From positions 1-13,761 of the forward strand of contig CANKUF010000005.1 in NCBI GenBank assembly GCA_947486675.1: 13,761 nucleotides of DNA. The letters run 5' to 3'. The notes under the pieces are model-generated. The model made no database searches. It worked only from the letters and a program-made list of their open reading frames with translations, and was not told where the DNA came from. The DNA comes from Acidimicrobiaceae bacterium. GTDB lineage: Bacteria; Actinomycetota; Acidimicrobiia; Acidimicrobiales; Ilumatobacteraceae. This document shows, one piece after another, positions 1 to 7,434 of the stretch. Each line of letters starts with the position of its first letter. Position 1 is the stretch's first letter. A program made the translations under genes and the position numbers.

Positions 1-6
1 GGCTTT

Positions 7-12
7 CTCCTC
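7..12 (-). promoter_or_regulatory. Probable ribosome-binding site of the next gene beyond the window edge
   Basis: On the minus strand the last bases before the window edge read GAGGAG followed by AAAGCC. GAGGAG is a near-consensus Shine-Dalgarno sequence, and a start codon placed at or just past the edge would have the right spacing. In related operons the gene after adk is usually map or infA, so one of these probably begins outside the window. The gene itself is not visible, so its identity is inference. Confidence 0.4.
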
Positions 13-68
13 AAACACACGGACATACGAGCCAGTCGGAAGGAAATCCCTCCAAAAGGCGAAGGGTT

Positions 69-96
69 ATGCTACCGCCGCATTCCCCTGCCCCAA
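69..96 (-). promoter_or_regulatory. Weak promoter-like element downstream of adk
   Basis: On the minus strand TTGGGG (91-96) is followed after 16 bases by TAGCAT (69-74). TAGCAT fits the actinobacterial -10 pattern TAnnnT; the -35 match is poor. It could give the downstream part of the ribosomal cluster its own transcript. The 140-base gap after adk is the longest in the cluster to the left of rplC, which leaves room for a promoter. Such weak matches are common by chance. Confidence 0.2.
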
Positions 97-106
97 AACC
101 CCAAAA
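85..106 (-). repeat. G-rich repeat (two TTTTGGGG units plus a third GGGG run)
   Basis: On the minus strand two tandem TTTTGGGG units (91-106) are followed by CA and another GGGG (85-88). Three runs of four guanines in 18 bases are unlike anything else in the window. Shorter GG pairs follow, so a two-layer quadruplex is conceivable in the RNA or on the non-template strand. It sits about 35 to 55 bases after the adk stop codon. There is no coding evidence for it. Confidence 0.5.
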
Positions 107-140
107 CACAAGGAGATGGGTGAATTCGGCAGGGTCATGA

Positions 141-803
141 CTAGCGATTCTTCATTCCGGCGACAGCCGTGCGGAGGCGGGTAAATACCTCATCAGGGGT
201 GCCAAGACCATCAACTACAGCCAGTTTGTTCTGGTCTTTGTAATAGGCCACCAATGGCGCGGTCATGGCGTCGTACAGGTCTAGGCGGTGATTAATGGCT
301 TCGGGGGTGTCATCGGCTCGCTGCACCACTGATCCACCACACTTCTCACAAATCCATGGGTTCGCTTCATCGCCAGTAGCCACGTAGTTGGCTTGGCACT
401 GCTCGCAGACGCGTCGAGCCGACAATCGACTCAACACCAATTCACGTTTCACCTCAAGGTCGATGACCATGTCAATTGGGCGAACTTCGCTGATGTGGTC
501 AAGCGCCTGTGCCTGAGCAACCGTTCGCGGAAAGCCATCCAAAATGAAACCATTCACGCGTGCATCTTCTTCGCCAATGCGACCTTGCACCAGGCTGATC
601 ATGAGTTCGTCGTTGACGAGCTCACCCTTGTCAAGTACTTCTTTCACGACGCGACCAAGCGGTGAGTCTTTGCGCACTGCCGCGCGCAACATTTCACCCG
701 TTGAAATATGTGGCGCACCAAATTCGGAAGCGATGCGCACGCACTGAGTGCCTTTGCCTGCGCCTTGACGGCCGAGCATGATGATGCGAATTGCATTCGA
801 CAT
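141..803 (-). CDS. adk: Adenylate kinase, long form with zinc-type LID
   Basis: Cytoplasmic enzyme converting ATP + AMP to two ADP. The 220-residue protein has the P-loop GRQGAGKGT at residues 11-19, the AMP-binding STGEMLR region at 34-40, the DGFPRT motif at 89-94 and the LID domain at about 127-164. The LID carries two CxxC pairs (C133/C136 and C152/C155), a structural zinc site typical of long-form kinases. The P-loop has Gln where most family members have Pro (GxPGAGKGT). The ATG start lies 52 bases after the secY stop and has only a weak ribosome-binding site (GAAAG). It is the last gene of the visible operon and follows secY, as in most bacteria. The mycobacterial enzyme is a shorter form of about 181 residues, so the zinc LID is a useful lineage marker. 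Identification is secure. Confidence 0.98.
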   Translation of the reverse strand: MSNAIRIIMLGRQGAGKGTQCVRIASEFGAPHISTGEMLRAAVRKDSPLGRVVKEVLDKGELVNDELMISLVQGRIGEEDARVNGFILDGFPRTVAQAQALDHISEVRPIDMVIDLEVKRELVLSRLSARRVCEQCQANYVATGDEANPWICEKCGGSVVQRADDTPEAINHRLDLYDAMTAPLVAYYKDQNKLAVVDGLGTPDEVFTRLRTAVAGMKNR

Positions 804-836
804 GGCGGTGATTCTTTCGTGAAAATCCTGAAATGT

Positions 837-854
837 GTTTCCTAAAGAGGAAAC
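837..854 (-). other. Hairpin directly after the secY stop codon
   Basis: On the minus strand GTTTCCT-CTTT-AGGAAAC forms a perfect 7-bp stem with a 4-base loop, starting one base after the secY stop codon. There is no U tract right behind it, only a TTTT about a dozen bases on, so it is not a classical terminator. It could reduce read-through into adk, protect the secY message end from exonucleases, or mark an RNA processing site. The structure is seen directly; the role is inference. Confidence 0.55.
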
Positions 855-855
855 G

Positions 856-2175
856 TCACTTCAAGAAACCCTCGTAGTTGCGCTGCATCAACTGACTGTC
901 AATTTGGCGCATCAGTTCAAGTGCTACACCAACTGCAATGAGCACAGTGGTTCCAGCAAACGGGAATGACTGCACATCGCCTACCCACAAAATGATGTAC
1001 GGCAAGATGGCGATAAAGGCAACAAACATTGCTCCAGGGAGCGTGATGCGGTTAACGGTTTTTGCCAAGAAGCTTTCCGTCTGCGGTCCAGGACGAATTC
1101 CAGGAATGAATCCACCCTGCTTACGCAGTTGATCTGCTTGACGAATGGGGTCAAAAGCAATGGAGTTATAAAAGTAAGCGAACGCGATGATTAGCAAGAA
1201 AAAGATGGCGATGTACAACATGTTTTGGCTGTTGACCAAATAGTTGTTCACAAATGAGGCAATAGAACCGCGCCATCCCTCACCACTGCCGAGCATGTTT
1301 GACAACAGCACTGGCAACAACAGAACCGAGCTGGCAAAGATAATTGGCACGATTCCGGCCTGGTTTACCTTCAATGGAATGTATGTGTTCTGGCCACCAT
1401 ATTGCTTGCGACCCACCACACGTTTGGCGAATTGCACTGGAATTCGGCGACTGCCAAGTTCGACACGAACGACCGCGAACAAAATTCCAACCGATACTGC
1501 AACAAGCACGATAAACGTGATGGTTTTCTTGCTTTGCAAGAGCGAGTAATAGTTGTACGGAAGACCGCTGACAACCGAAGCAAAAATCAACATGGACATT
1601 CCGTTACCAATTCCACGCTGACTAATCAATTCACCAATCCACATGAGCAGTGCAGTACCTGCAACAAGTGTTGGGATGACAAGTAATGCTCGAGGCATGA
1701 ATGGATCCAACAACACAACGTCTGGAGCTGATGCAGCTGCACCCAAGAATGCCGAACCATTTCCTTGGCCGAAAATGAAAGTGAGTCCAGCGCCTTGCAA
1801 GGTGGCAATACCAATTGCTAAATAGCGAGTCCACTGAGTGATCTTGCGTTGGCCAGTTGCGCCTTCTTGCTGCCATTGTTCAAGTTTTGGAATGACAACA
1901 CCCAAAACTTGCATGATGATGCTTGCCGTGATGTACGGCATGATTCCCAAGGCGAAAATGGAGAAACTTCCGAACGCACCACCCGAGAACAAGTTCAAGA
2001 ATCCCAGTGCGCCTTGCGAGTCTGATGCTTCGCGCAATTGACGAACTGCCTGCGCATCGATACCCGGAGCACGAAGCGCTGATCCAAAACGATACAAAGC
2101 GATCATGGCAAAGGTGAACAACAACTTGTTACGAAGGTCTTCCACCTTGAAGATGTTCTTCACATTCGACCACAT
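856..2175 (-). CDS. secY: Protein translocase channel subunit SecY
   Basis: Central channel of the SecYEG translocon in the cytoplasmic membrane, passing unfolded proteins from SecA or the ribosome. The 439-residue product has the expected ten hydrophobic segments, starting at about residues 18-36. The glycine-rich plug and second transmembrane region (about 60-92) follow. Family signatures include ISQRGIGNGMS at 184-194 and KQGGFIPGIRPG at 352-363; the latter marks the cytoplasmic loop before the last helices. The length is normal. The ATG has a good Shine-Dalgarno (AGGAG at 2184-2188, 8-base spacing), unlike the weaker sites of many genes here. It lies 49 bases after rplO, a gap filled mostly by a strong hairpin, and another hairpin follows its stop. 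Placement after rplO and before adk is the standard spc-operon arrangement. Confidence 0.99.
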   Translation of the reverse strand: MWSNVKNIFKVEDLRNKLLFTFAMIALYRFGSALRAPGIDAQAVRQLREASDSQGALGFLNLFSGGAFGSFSIFALGIMPYITASIIMQVLGVVIPKLEQWQQEGATGQRKITQWTRYLAIGIATLQGAGLTFIFGQGNGSAFLGAAASAPDVVLLDPFMPRALLVIPTLVAGTALLMWIGELISQRGIGNGMSMLIFASVVSGLPYNYYSLLQSKKTITFIVLVAVSVGILFAVVRVELGSRRIPVQFAKRVVGRKQYGGQNTYIPLKVNQAGIVPIIFASSVLLLPVLLSNMLGSGEGWRGSIASFVNNYLVNSQNMLYIAIFFLLIIAFAYFYNSIAFDPIRQADQLRKQGGFIPGIRPGPQTESFLAKTVNRITLPGAMFVAFIAILPYIILWVGDVQSFPFAGTTVLIAVGVALELMRQIDSQLMQRNYEGFLK

Positions 2176-2199
2176 CGTGGGTACTCCTGTACTTGAAGT

Positions 2200-2217
2200 G
2201 CGCCGGCGAACCGGCGC
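2200..2217 (-). other. Strong GC-rich hairpin between rplO and secY
   Basis: The minus strand reads GCGCCGG-TTCG-CCGGCGC, a perfect 7-bp all-GC stem with a UUCG loop. It starts 7 bases after the rplO stop and ends 24 bases before the secY ATG, just upstream of the secY ribosome-binding site. No U tract follows. It is the most stable-looking short hairpin in the operon and could act as a partial terminator, a processing or stability element, or an insulator of secY translation. The structure is seen directly; the role is inference. Confidence 0.65.
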
Positions 2218-2224
2218 GACATCA

Positions 2225-2713
2225 CTATCGGTTGGTGAACTGGTTGCCCTTAGCGGCTGGACGTGGGCCCTTGTGCGGCAATGGCAAGATGGTCACAGAG
2301 CCACCAGCAGCAACAATTGCCTGCTCAGCAGTCTTTGATACAGCGTGTGCTGAAACATTGACAGCCTTGGTGATTTTTCCACGACCAAGCACCTTGATCA
2401 GCGTGTTCTTGTGAGCAGCGCTCTTGTCAACAAGTACTTTTGGATTTACTTCTGCAAGTCCCAAAGCTTCAATGACATCGAGGTTTACTGCGTAGTACTC
2501 AACGCGGAACGGGTTATTAAAACCCTTCAACTTTGGTACGCGTTGCTTCAATGGCATCTGACCACCTTCAAAGCCTCGCTTCACGGTGTTACGGGCATAC
2601 TGACCCTTGGTACCGCGACCTGCAGTCTTTCCACCTTTACCGCCGATACCACGACCGACGCGCTTTGGCTTCTTCGTTGATCCCTTTGCTGGGGCGAGTT
2701 GATCTACACGCAT
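2225..2713 (-). CDS. rplO: 50S ribosomal protein L15
   Basis: Late-assembling protein of the large subunit that contacts 23S rRNA through a long basic N-terminal arm. The 162-residue product shows the glycine- and lysine-rich arm at residues 20-38 (GRGIGGKGGKTAGRGTKGQ) and the signature GFEGGQMPL...KLKGF at 47-65. A globular C-terminal domain with the glycine-rich strand AAGGSVTIL follows. Length is slightly above the usual 145-150, with a short basic tail. The ATG is 3 bases after the rpmD stop; GGAAGG inside the end of rpmD serves as ribosome-binding site. It is followed by the intergenic hairpin and secY. Confidence 0.98.
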   Translation of the reverse strand: MRVDQLAPAKGSTKKPKRVGRGIGGKGGKTAGRGTKGQYARNTVKRGFEGGQMPLKQRVPKLKGFNNPFRVEYYAVNLDVIEALGLAEVNPKVLVDKSAAHKNTLIKVLGRGKITKAVNVSAHAVSKTAEQAIVAAGGSVTILPLPHKGPRPAAKGNQFTNR

Positions 2714-2716
2714 GGC

Positions 2717-3055
2717 TTACTTGCCTTCCTTGATTTCAATGAGGTGTGGAACACGTGCGATCATGCCGCGAATTTCCGGACGATCAGGCAATGTGTTGGT
2801 GTGGCCAATTCGACGAAGGCCAAGAGCGCGCAATGTTGCACGGTTCTTTGGCTTGTTGCCGATTTCTGAACGCACTTGAGTAACCGTGATGGTTGCACCA
2901 GTTGGCTCAACCTTCACACGCTTTACTTTGCGAGTTGATGTATTGCCAGATGCAGCCTTTAACGCAGCGGCTGCTGCGCGTTGTTCTGCAGCAGCCTTCT
3001 TGGCTGCCGGCTTACGGTCGCGTGTGGTGCGACCTGGTTTTTTGAATGCTGCCAT
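2717..3055 (-). CDS. rpmD: 50S ribosomal protein L30 with long Ala/Lys-rich N-terminal extension
   Basis: Small large-subunit protein. The L30 fold occupies about residues 54-109, with the typical strand ITVTQVRSEIG and the helix region KNRATLRALGLRRIGHTN. The usual length is about 60 residues; this one has 112 because of an N-terminal tail of about 50 residues rich in Ala, Lys and Arg. The chosen ATG is 2 bases after the rpsE stop and is preceded by a strong GGAGGTG site within the end of rpsE. An internal GTG at about codon 47 could in principle give a near-standard protein but has no ribosome-binding site. The tail looks disordered and basic and may bind rRNA or DNA. The L30 identity is secure; the role of the tail is unknown. 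Confidence 0.95.
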   Translation of the reverse strand: MAAFKKPGRTTRDRKPAAKKAAAEQRAAAAALKAASGNTSTRKVKRVKVEPTGATITVTQVRSEIGNKPKNRATLRALGLRRIGHTNTLPDRPEIRGMIARVPHLIEIKEGK

Positions 3056-3057
3056 GA

Positions 3058-3627
3058 CTAGTGAGCACCTCCGTTTGACTTCTTACGCTCGTTGAACGCA
3101 CGAAGGAGACCTTTAGGAACGAAAGACTCAGCAGGAATTCCACGACGCTTTGCAACTTCGTCTGGGCTCTGAAGATCCTTCAAACCATTGATTGTTGCGC
3201 GAGCAACGTTGATGGCATTTGACGAACCAAGTGACTTGGCAAGTACGTCATGAATGCCGGCTTCTTCAAGAATGATTCGAGCAGCGCCACCAGCAATTAC
3301 TCCGGTACCAGGAGCAGCAGGCTTCAGCAATACGCGGCCTGCACCATTGATTCCCAAAATTTGGTGGGTGATGGTTGAACCTGCAAGAGCAACGCTAAAC
3401 AAATTGCGCTTTGCTTCTTCGGTTCCCTTTTGGATTGCCAAAGGAACTTCCTTTGCCTTTCCGTAACCAAGACCTACGCGGCCTGCACCGTCACCGATAA
3501 CAACAAGTGCGGTGAACGAAAAGCGACGTCCACCCTTCACTACCTTTGCTACGCGATTGATGTGCACTACGCGTGACTCGCGGAGCTGACCTGGTTCGGT
3601 CGTGCGTGCGTTTGAAATGTCAGTCAT
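3058..3627 (-). CDS. rpsE: 30S ribosomal protein S5
   Basis: Small-subunit protein near the mRNA entry channel, involved in decoding accuracy and helicase activity of the ribosome. The 189-residue product has the N-terminal double-stranded-RNA-binding-like domain (about residues 18-84), with [17 protein letters not shown] and the loop [17 protein letters not shown]. The C-terminal domain carries [11 protein letters not shown] and the helix-forming [13 protein letters not shown]. Its ATG shares one base with the rplR stop (TAATG), which implies translational coupling. It is 2 bases from rpmD. Short N- and C-terminal tails make it slightly longer than the about 166 residues usual for the family. 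Confidence 0.98.
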   Translation of the reverse strand: MTDISNARTTEPGQLRESRVVHINRVAKVVKGGRRFSFTALVVIGDGAGRVGLGYGKAKEVPLAIQKGTEEAKRNLFSVALAGSTITHQILGINGAGRVLLKPAAPGTGVIAGGAARIILEEAGIHDVLAKSLGSSNAINVARATINGLKDLQSPDEVAKRRGIPAESFVPKGLLRAFNERKKSNGGAH

Positions 3628-3995
3628 TAGAACTCCAACCCTGCTTCTCGGGCAGCATCTGCTGCCGCTGCTACGCGACCGTGGTACAAGAATCCACCGC
3701 GGTCATAAACAACTTTTGTTACTCCTGCAGCCTTTGCACGCTGCGCAACGAGTGTTCCGATGCGCTTTGCTGCATCAACGTTCGAACCGCCACCCAACTT
3801 GCGCTGGTCTGGTTCAACAGTTGAGGCCGAAGCGACGGTGTGTCCGTCGAGATCGTTGATCAACTGCACAGTGATGTGCTTGTTGCTGCGATATACGGCG
3901 AGACGTGGACGCTCGGCGGTGCCGGTGATCTTCTTACGTACGCGACGGTGGCGACGCAAGCGACCTGCATGGCGCTGGCTAGATACTGATGTCAT
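3627..3995 (-). CDS. rplR: 50S ribosomal protein L18
   Basis: Binds 5S rRNA with L5 to form part of the central protuberance. The predicted 122-residue product has a basic N-terminus ([12 protein letters not shown]), then the core strand [18 protein letters not shown] and the C-terminal motif [14 protein letters not shown]...AAREAGLEF. The reading frame is open to a TTG at 4004, but the ATG at 3995 is preferred: GGGAG lies 11 bases upstream of the ATG but only 2 bases from the TTG. The gene lies 18 bases after the rplF stop and overlaps rpsE by one base. Confidence 0.97.
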   Translation of the reverse strand: MTSVSSQRHAGRLRRHRRVRKKITGTAERPRLAVYRSNKHITVQLINDLDGHTVASASTVEPDQRKLGGGSNVDAAKRIGTLVAQRAKAAGVTKVVYDRGGFLYHGRVAAAADAAREAGLEF

Positions 3996-4013
3996 AGTCG
4001 TCAAATCTCCCGA

Positions 4014-4556
4014 TTACTTCTTGCCGGTCTTGCCTGCTTTACGCAGGACCTTTTCATTGAGGTAACGCACACCCTTGCCCTTGTAAGGCTCTGGCTTGCG
4101 AATTTCGCGAATGTTCGCTGCAACTTGACCAACAACTTCTTTGTCGGCACCCTTGACGATAATTTTCGTCTGTGCAGGAACTTCGAATGTGACTCCTTCA
4201 GGAGCATCAACCACTACTGGGTGTGAAAAACCAAGAGCCAACTTCAACTTGCTTGGACCCTGAGCTTCTGCACGGTAACCAACGCCGATGATGTCGAGTT
4301 CCTTGGTGTAACCCTCGGTTACGCCGATCATCATGTTGTTGACCAACGTGCGAACCAGACCGTGACGTGCACGGGAATCGCGCTCTTCGTTATCGCGGGT
4401 GACCACAATGGTGTTTTCTTCGCGAGCGATGGAAACTCCAGTTGGGAACACACGTGACAGCGTGCCTTTCGGACCTTTTACGGTCAGCGAAAGACCAGCG
4501 ATAGTGACGTCGACGCCATTAGGCACAACGACTGCTGCATTTCCGATACGTGACAT
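4014..4556 (-). CDS. rplF: 50S ribosomal protein L6
   Basis: Large-subunit protein near the factor-binding site and sarcin-ricin loop. With the ATG at 4556 the product has 180 residues, normal for the family, and begins with the typical MSRIGNAAVVVPNGV. Two L6 repeats follow, and the C-terminal repeat carries KPEPYKGKGVRY, the family signature. The frame stays open upstream to a GTG at 4616 inside rpsH, but the extra 20 residues do not resemble L6 and would overlap rpsH by 29 bases. The 31-base gap after rpsH contains AGAGGA as a somewhat distant ribosome-binding site. Confidence 0.98.
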   Translation of the reverse strand: MSRIGNAAVVVPNGVDVTIAGLSLTVKGPKGTLSRVFPTGVSIAREENTIVVTRDNEERDSRARHGLVRTLVNNMMIGVTEGYTKELDIIGVGYRAEAQGPSKLKLALGFSHPVVVDAPEGVTFEVPAQTKIIVKGADKEVVGQVAANIREIRKPEPYKGKGVRYLNEKVLRKAGKTGKK

Positions 4557-4587
4557 ATAAGTACTTCTTTCCTCTACTGGTTTCCGC

Positions 4588-4989
4588 TTACCAAACGAAG
4601 CACATGACTTCACCACCCACGTTGCGCTGGCGCGCTTCGCGGTCGGTCATGAGCCCTTGGCTGGTGGACAGGACAGCAACACCAAGACCACCCAACACGC
4701 GTGGTACTTCAGTTGCATTGCGGTACACGCGAAGACCCGGTGTGGATACTCGCTTAATACCTTGAATGGTGCGCTTACGATCATCGGAATACTTCAGACC
4801 GATCTTCAACGACTTACCCGGACCAGTTGGGTTGTCGATAAGACCGAAGTCAGTGATGTATCCCTCTTTTTTCAGCACTTCAGCGAGCGCTGACTTCTGC
4901 TTTGAGGCAGGCATCAACACTTCGTCTTTCATTGCAGCATTCGCATTGCGAATGCGCGTAAGCATGTCGGCGATCGGATCAGTCATCAT
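4588..4989 (-). CDS. rpsH: 30S ribosomal protein S8
   Basis: Primary 16S rRNA-binding protein of the central domain; in E. coli it is also the translational repressor of the spc operon. The product has 133 residues (or 132 if the second of two adjacent ATG codons, at 4986, is used) and the normal start [16 protein letters not shown]. The C-terminal core reads [20 protein letters not shown] and ends in CFVW, close to the family's usual LCYVW. A GGTGA site is 7 bases from the first ATG. It follows rpsN by 7 bases. Whether S8 regulates this operon cannot be told from the sequence. Confidence 0.98.
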   Translation of the reverse strand: MMTDPIADMLTRIRNANAAMKDEVLMPASKQKSALAEVLKKEGYITDFGLIDNPTGPGKSLKIGLKYSDDRKRTIQGIKRVSTPGLRVYRNATEVPRVLGGLGVAVLSTSQGLMTDREARQRNVGGEVMCFVW

Positions 4990-4996
4990 GACGCAA

Positions 4997-5182
4997 TCAC
5001 CAACTTGCCTTGGTCAAACCAGGGATTTCACCGGCATGGGCCATCTTGCGAAGGCACAGGCGGCACAATCCGAATTTGCGATACACAGCACGCGCGCGTC
5101 CACATTTCTGGCAACGCGAGTAACCGCGTACCTTGAACTTTGGCGTTTTGTTCGCCTTGTTAACGAGTGATTTCTTTGCCAT
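4997..5182 (-). CDS. rpsN: 30S ribosomal protein S14, zinc-binding short type (type Z)
   Basis: Small-subunit head protein. At 61 residues it is the short zinc form, with cysteines in two CxxC pairs (C24/C27 and C40/C43). The C-terminal half carries [21 protein letters not shown], matching the family in order and length. The ATG has an AGAGGA site 4 bases upstream. It lies between rplE (12-base gap) and rpsH (7-base gap), the normal position for this form. Zinc-starved bacteria often keep a second, cysteine-free S14 elsewhere; none is visible here. Confidence 0.98.
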   Translation of the reverse strand: MAKKSLVNKANKTPKFKVRGYSRCQKCGRARAVYRKFGLCRLCLRKMAHAGEIPGLTKASW

Positions 5183-5194
5183 ATGGTCCTCTAC

Positions 5195-5821
5195 TTACTT
5201 CTTCTTCTTGGCTGAGCGTTTTGCCGCTCCGCGAGCTTTTTTGGATGATGCTGGTTCTTCGCCCTTACGGAATGGGAAACCAAAAGCATCAAGAAGTGCT
5301 TTTCCATCGAGGTCGGTATTAGCAGTGGTGACAATGGTGATGTCCATACCGCGTGTGGTGTCTACCTTGTCGTAGCTCACTTCGGTGAATACCAATTGCT
5401 CAGTAAGACCGAAGGTGTAATTGCCATGACCGTCCCACGACTTACCTGGGAGACCACGGAAGTCACGAATACGAGGAATCGCTACAGCGATCAAACGATC
5501 GAGGAATTCCCACATGCGATCTCCACGAATCGTCACTTTGCAACCAATTGCTTGGTTCTCGCGAAGCTTGAACGATGCAATTGATGTACGTGACTTGGTG
5601 ACGATTGGCTTTTGGCCAGAAATTGCGGTGAGGTCAGACACAGCGCCATCAATAAGCGACGACTGCTGAGTTGCGCGACCAACACCCATGTTGATCACGA
5701 TCTTTTCGAATGTTGGCACTTGCATGACATTTTGAACGCCGAGTTGTGTAATCAGTTCGGCGCGCACAATTTCGTTGTAGTGCAACTTCAAGCGTGGTTG
5801 GTATGCGACTGCAGCAGTCAT
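5195..5821 (-). CDS. rplE: 50S ribosomal protein L5 with Lys-rich C-terminal tail
   Basis: 5S rRNA-binding protein of the central protuberance that contacts P-site tRNA and the small subunit. The 208-residue product carries [10 protein letters not shown], the strand [32 protein letters not shown] and [20 protein letters not shown] in the expected order. The core ends at about residue 187. The last 20 or so residues ([17 protein letters not shown]) are a basic low-complexity tail absent from the usual protein of about 180 residues. Its ATG shares one base with the rplX stop (TGATG), implying coupling. Confidence 0.98.
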   Translation of the reverse strand: MTAAVAYQPRLKLHYNEIVRAELITQLGVQNVMQVPTFEKIVINMGVGRATQQSSLIDGAVSDLTAISGQKPIVTKSRTSIASFKLRENQAIGCKVTIRGDRMWEFLDRLIAVAIPRIRDFRGLPGKSWDGHGNYTFGLTEQLVFTEVSYDKVDTTRGMDITIVTTANTDLDGKALLDAFGFPFRKGEEPASSKKARGAAKRSAKKKK

Positions 5822-6126
5822 CAGATTTCATCTCCGGTGCTCTTGGCAACGCGCACTTTCGTGCCGTCTGCCTTGATCTTGTAACCAACGCGAGTTGGCT
5901 TTCCCTTGTGCACCAACATCACGTTTGAAGCATCGACAGGCATGTCCTTGTCAATGATTCCACCGGTGTTAGCGGTTTGTCCGCGGGCAGCAGTGTGACG
6001 TTTCGCGGTGTTTACACCGGCGACTTTCACTTTGTTGCTCTTTGGACTTACTTGTGTAATTTCGCCCGTCTTGCCTTTGTCTTTGCCGGCAATAACGATG
6101 ACGGTGTCACCCTTTTTCAACTTCAT
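5821..6126 (-). CDS. rplX: 50S ribosomal protein L24
   Basis: Early assembly-initiating protein binding the 5' region of 23S rRNA near the tunnel exit. The 101-residue product opens with a KOW motif (about residues 3-30: [19 protein letters not shown]). The L24 core follows, with GVNTAKRH and a [18 protein letters not shown] segment. Length is normal. The ATG is 2 bases after the rplN stop, and the stop overlaps the rplE start by one base. Confidence 0.98.
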   Translation of the reverse strand: MKLKKGDTVIVIAGKDKGKTGEITQVSPKSNKVKVAGVNTAKRHTAARGQTANTGGIIDKDMPVDASNVMLVHKGKPTRVGYKIKADGTKVRVAKSTGDEI

Positions 6127-6128
6127 GG

Positions 6129-6497
6129 TTACAACACCTCCGGTGCAAGCGAAATGATTCGCATGAACTTCTTGTCGCGGAGCTCACGGCCAACTGGTCC
6201 GAAGATACGGGTTCCACGTGGGGTGAGATCATCCTTGATCAGTACTGCTGCGTTTTCGTCGAAGCGGATGTAGCTGCCATCTGGACGGCGCTTTTCCTTC
6301 TTCACACGAACTACTACGCAACGAACAACTTCGCCCTTCTTGACAGCAGCGCCAGGAATTGCGTCCTTGACTGTGCCAATAAAGACGTCACCAATTGATG
6401 CGTAACGACGACGTGTTCCACCAAGAACCTTGATGCACAACACTTCTTTTGCGCCACTGTTGTCGGCAACGCGAAGACGGGACTCTTGCTGAATCAT
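6129..6497 (-). CDS. rplN: 50S ribosomal protein L14
   Basis: Large-subunit interface protein contacting 16S rRNA helix 14; also the docking surface for the silencing factor RsfS. The 122-residue length is exactly typical. It begins [18 protein letters not shown], has the conserved [19 protein letters not shown] and the middle region [19 protein letters not shown], then [24 protein letters not shown] split over the C-terminus. Its ATG overlaps the rpsQ stop by 4 bases (ATGA), so translation is probably coupled. Confidence 0.99.
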   Translation of the reverse strand: MIQQESRLRVADNSGAKEVLCIKVLGGTRRRYASIGDVFIGTVKDAIPGAAVKKGEVVRCVVVRVKKEKRRPDGSYIRFDENAAVLIKDDLTPRGTRIFGPVGRELRDKKFMRIISLAPEVL

Positions 6498-6787
6498 TTT
6501 GCACGCTCCAATACTTCAACGAGGCGCCAACGCTTTTGCTTCGACATTGGGCGAGTTTCCATTACGCGAACGCGGTCACCGATTTGTGCATCGTTGGCCT
6601 CGTCGTGTGCGTACAACTTCTTGGTGCGCTGAACGAACTTGGAGTAACGCGGGTGGCGCACTCGCTCAACGATTGAAATAACAATCGTCTTGTTCATCTT
6701 GTTTGACACCACGATGCCTTCGCGCACCTTGCGGGCGTTGCGAACAGCTTCGTCTGTTGTTGCAGATGTGTTTGTTGTTTCGGTCAT
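6494..6787 (-). CDS. rpsQ: 30S ribosomal protein S17
   Basis: Primary 16S rRNA-binding protein with an OB fold. The 97-residue product has an N-terminal extension of about 17 residues rich in Thr, Ser and Asn, then the core: [20 protein letters not shown], the [20 protein letters not shown] region and [20 protein letters not shown]. All S17 motifs are present. The start ATG is 7 bases after the rpmC stop and its stop overlaps rplN. Related actinobacteria often show similar small N-terminal additions. Confidence 0.98.
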   Translation of the reverse strand: MTETTNTSATTDEAVRNARKVREGIVVSNKMNKTIVISIVERVRHPRYSKFVQRTKKLYAHDEANDAQIGDRVRVMETRPMSKQKRWRLVEVLERAK

Positions 6788-6794
6788 GACTTAC

Positions 6795-7013
6795 TCACTT
6801 CCCTGCTGATTCAGCAGCAGCGATTTCCTGCTGACGAATGAGAGTGTTGATACGTGCAATTTGCTTCTTCACTGCGCCCAACTCGGCGGTGTTGTCGAGT
6901 TGACCCGTCGCATGACGGAAACGAAGGTTGAGAGCTTCTTGCTTTGACTTGCGGAGTTCGTCCACCAAGGTGGCGAGATCCATGTCGCGGAGATCGGCTA
7001 GTTCACGTGCCAT
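6795..7013 (-). CDS. rpmC: 50S ribosomal protein L29
   Basis: Small helical hairpin protein at the polypeptide tunnel exit next to L23. The 72-residue product has two predicted helices: LADLRDMDLATLVDELRKSK, then KKQIARINTLIRQQEIAAA. Between them lies the conserved EALNLRFRHATGQLDN. The ATG follows the rplP stop after one base (TGACATG). Length is slightly above the usual 60-67 because of an Ala/Glu-rich C-terminus. Confidence 0.97.
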   Translation of the reverse strand: MARELADLRDMDLATLVDELRKSKQEALNLRFRHATGQLDNTAELGAVKKQIARINTLIRQQEIAAAESAGK

Positions 7014-7014
7014 G

Positions 7015-7431
7015 TCAGATTGCCTCCTCGCGGCTTACGACGCGGGCCTTGATTGGCAGCTTTTGCACTGCGCGATCAAGCGCTTGGTGCGCAGTTGCTG
7101 CGTTTGGATACGACAGTTCGAACATGATGCGACCTGGCTTGACCACGGCAACCCACAATTCTGGGTTTCCTTTTCCGGAACCCATGCGGGTTTCGGCTGG
7201 CTTCTTGGTCACTGACTTGTCAGGGAAAATGTTGATCCACACTTTTCCACCACGCTTGATGTGACGGGTCATGGCAATACGCGCTGCTTCAATTTGGCGT
7301 GCGGTGATCCAGCCTGGTTCAAGAGCCTGAATGCCGTACTCACCGAAAGCGAGTTCGTTTCCACCCTTTGACACACCGGTCATACGACCACGGTGGTGCT
7401 TACGGTGTTTTACTTTGCGAGGTGACAACAT
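7015..7431 (-). CDS. rplP: 50S ribosomal protein L16
   Basis: Large-subunit protein near the peptidyl-transferase centre and A-site tRNA elbow. The 138-residue product, normal for the family, starts [19 protein letters not shown]. It contains the conserved [22 protein letters not shown] (in part), then [20 protein letters not shown], the loop [10 protein letters not shown] and the GRIMFEL segment. The ATG is 3 bases after the rpsC stop. The order rpsC-rplP-rpmC-rpsQ is the standard S10-operon order. Confidence 0.99.
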   Translation of the reverse strand: MLSPRKVKHRKHHRGRMTGVSKGGNELAFGEYGIQALEPGWITARQIEAARIAMTRHIKRGGKVWINIFPDKSVTKKPAETRMGSGKGNPELWVAVVKPGRIMFELSYPNAATAHQALDRAVQKLPIKARVVSREEAI

Positions 7432-7434
7432 GAT

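Noticed and set aside
1-140. 23-codon minus-strand ORF starting at 138 right after adk
   Set aside because: Very short, no ribosome-binding site of its own, and it runs through the G-rich repeat, giving a low-complexity peptide.
3996-4004. TTG start for rplR three codons upstream
   Set aside because: Its spacing to GGGAG is only 2 bases; the ATG at 3995 fits better.
4557-4616. Upstream GTG start for rplF adding 20 residues
   Set aside because: It would overlap the rpsH coding end, and the added residues are unlike L6; ATG 4556 gives the family's normal start.
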